From assembly GCA_021292165.1 (NCBI GenBank), contig CM037878.1, positions 3,658,001-3,722,000 of the forward strand: DNA of 64,000 bases, in the 5' to 3' direction. Positions 63,028 to 64,000 of the stretch are shown in pieces. The stretch's first letter is position 1; every line of letters begins with the position of its first letter. The position numbers were made by a program, and so were the translations under genes. This DNA is from Shinisaurus crocodilurus. Taxonomy: Eukaryota > Chordata > Lepidosauria > Squamata > Shinisauridae. The notes below the pieces were generated by a model that saw nothing but the letters and a program-made list of their open reading frames with translations, had not been told where the DNA came from and searched no databases.

Positions 63028-64000
63028 CAGGCAGGAAGTCTGTTGAGCTCAAACGAGCCAGACTTCCCAATGTCGGCGCATCCCTCAGCCAGCAGCACCT
63101 AGAAATGGTATAATTCGTGGGTGCCAAGTGGCCACACAGGAAGCCGATGCCAGGGAGGTGAAGAGTGCTGGCCGTTATCTCCAGGCGTTTGCATTGTGTT
63201 TTGCATTTGCACCTTGCTATGTGCAGGGCACAGCGCTCCCAAGGGGGAGGGATGTGACTGAGAAGGTTAGCAGGAGGGGAGGTTAGCAGCTTGTGTTTTT
63301 TTTTTTCCCCCCTTCTGGGGCTTTCCAGCTCACAGAAGTCCACCCAGATGCCCTTTTCCTGCAGCACACAATTGCCGAGCGACTGAGTCAAATGGAAAGC
63401 AGAGCGGGTGCTGGTCGGTCGGAGATGGAATCATGCAAATACTTGTGAGAAGAGAGATGCGGTTGGTGTATTGGCTGGTGATGCCACCGTGGCACTGAAG
63501 CCTGCATGCCCGGCCAGTCTTCCTTGGCGCTCTCCTACATAAACCACAGGGGCCGTCGGCATTGGGGGAAATTTCTTCCAGGTGATATGTCACAGGAGAA
63601 CGAGGCTCAGCCTGTTATTCTTCCCCCTCCATCTGAGCTTTCCTGATGTTCCTCTTTGGTCTGAGTTGAGTGGGAGACGGTGGACTGAGTACCGAAGACT
63701 AACAGTCCCAACCCTATAGCATGTTTACTTGAAAGTAAGTTCCAGTTAGCTTAATGGACTTATTCCCTACGAAATGGAGAGAAAATTAGAAGCCAGGAAT
63801 ATGACACACACAGATATTTGCAGCAGAAATGGATGGAAATGAGATAAGGGGTGATGCCGTCCCAGAGAATACAGAGCTGAGCTGAGAAAGATTTACGTCT
63901 CGGAGGTCCAACTCCAAGCAACACACATTCATTTCTGTGTATCTTGCTCATTCTGATTTATAGGTTGGTTATTGACCTTCAGCTCAAGGAATCGTGGCAC
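63028..64000. other. Unassigned intron sequence with a MITE scrap
   Basis: The host repeat of the preceding LTR ends near 63090. At 63705-63770 'ccctatagcatgtttacttg' and 'aaagtaagttccagttagct' are a decayed MITE arm. No further exon of the hydroxylase gene is seen before the window ends. Confidence 0.5.

Noticed and set aside
1..64000. CRISPR arrays, bacterial operons, phage or plasmid genes
   Set aside because: Repeats are dispersed eukaryotic elements. No evenly spaced short repeats, ribosome-binding sites or prokaryotic proteins are present.

Overview
The window is nuclear genomic DNA of a vertebrate, most likely a squamate reptile (lizard or snake). The main reason is at least four tRNA-derived SINEs of the Sauria type: a tRNA-like head with A and B boxes, a conserved body ending in the 'gataaaatggagag' stretch, and a 'gggatataaat' tail with AAAT repeats. 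Abundant young CR1 LINEs with the (ATTCTATG)n 3' octamer, L2-like LINEs, and hAT, Tc1/mariner and Harbinger-like MITEs agree. There is no bacterial, phage, plasmid or CRISPR content. Species cannot be named from the sequence.

The only host gene I can support lies near the right end on the + strand. Two coding exons (53511-53657 and 54671-54860) have good splice sites and compatible phases. They encode part of the N-terminal, CRTAP-like helical region of a leprecan-family prolyl 3-hydroxylase. The best match from memory is P3H2 (LEPREL1), an ER enzyme that modifies collagen. The residue order fits these being exons 2 and 3, so positions 1-53510 are most simply read as its long, repeat-filled first intron. 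Sequence after 54860 is the next intron; no further exon is visible.

Layout: 1-16 kb is old unique-looking intron with Sauria SINEs, CR1 and L2 pieces, the first palindromic MITEs and a solo LTR nested in a SINE (6562-7181). 16-32 kb holds intact hAT elements with perfect 8-bp target duplications (16611-17167, 24778-25032, 26600-27286), a CR1 inside an older MITE (17381-18155), a solo LTR (22287-22841), a 5S-rRNA-headed SINE (26208-26370) and a CpG-rich repeat (29314-29745). 32-46 kb has two more 5S-headed SINEs (34325-34500, 45788-45955), the longest CR1 (35614-37600), a nearly open non-LTR retrotransposon ending in a C2H2 finger (39288-40627) and a solo LTR (44441-45054). 46-64 kb has four very similar same-strand CR1 3' ends around the two exons, a Tc1/mariner pair in opposite orientation, an inverted-repeat element with a 10-bp target duplication (52924-53326) and two more solo LTRs (59886-61295, 62525-63022).

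The most interesting signals are in the mobile DNA. One is a small family of SINEs joining a 5S rRNA-like head, with its box A and box C intact, to a CR1-type 3' tail. Another is a recent burst of near-perfect palindromic MITEs whose target duplications, with those of three longer hAT elements, all have TA at positions 4-5, the Buster-type hAT signature. Identities quoted are by eye; no alignment or database search was run.
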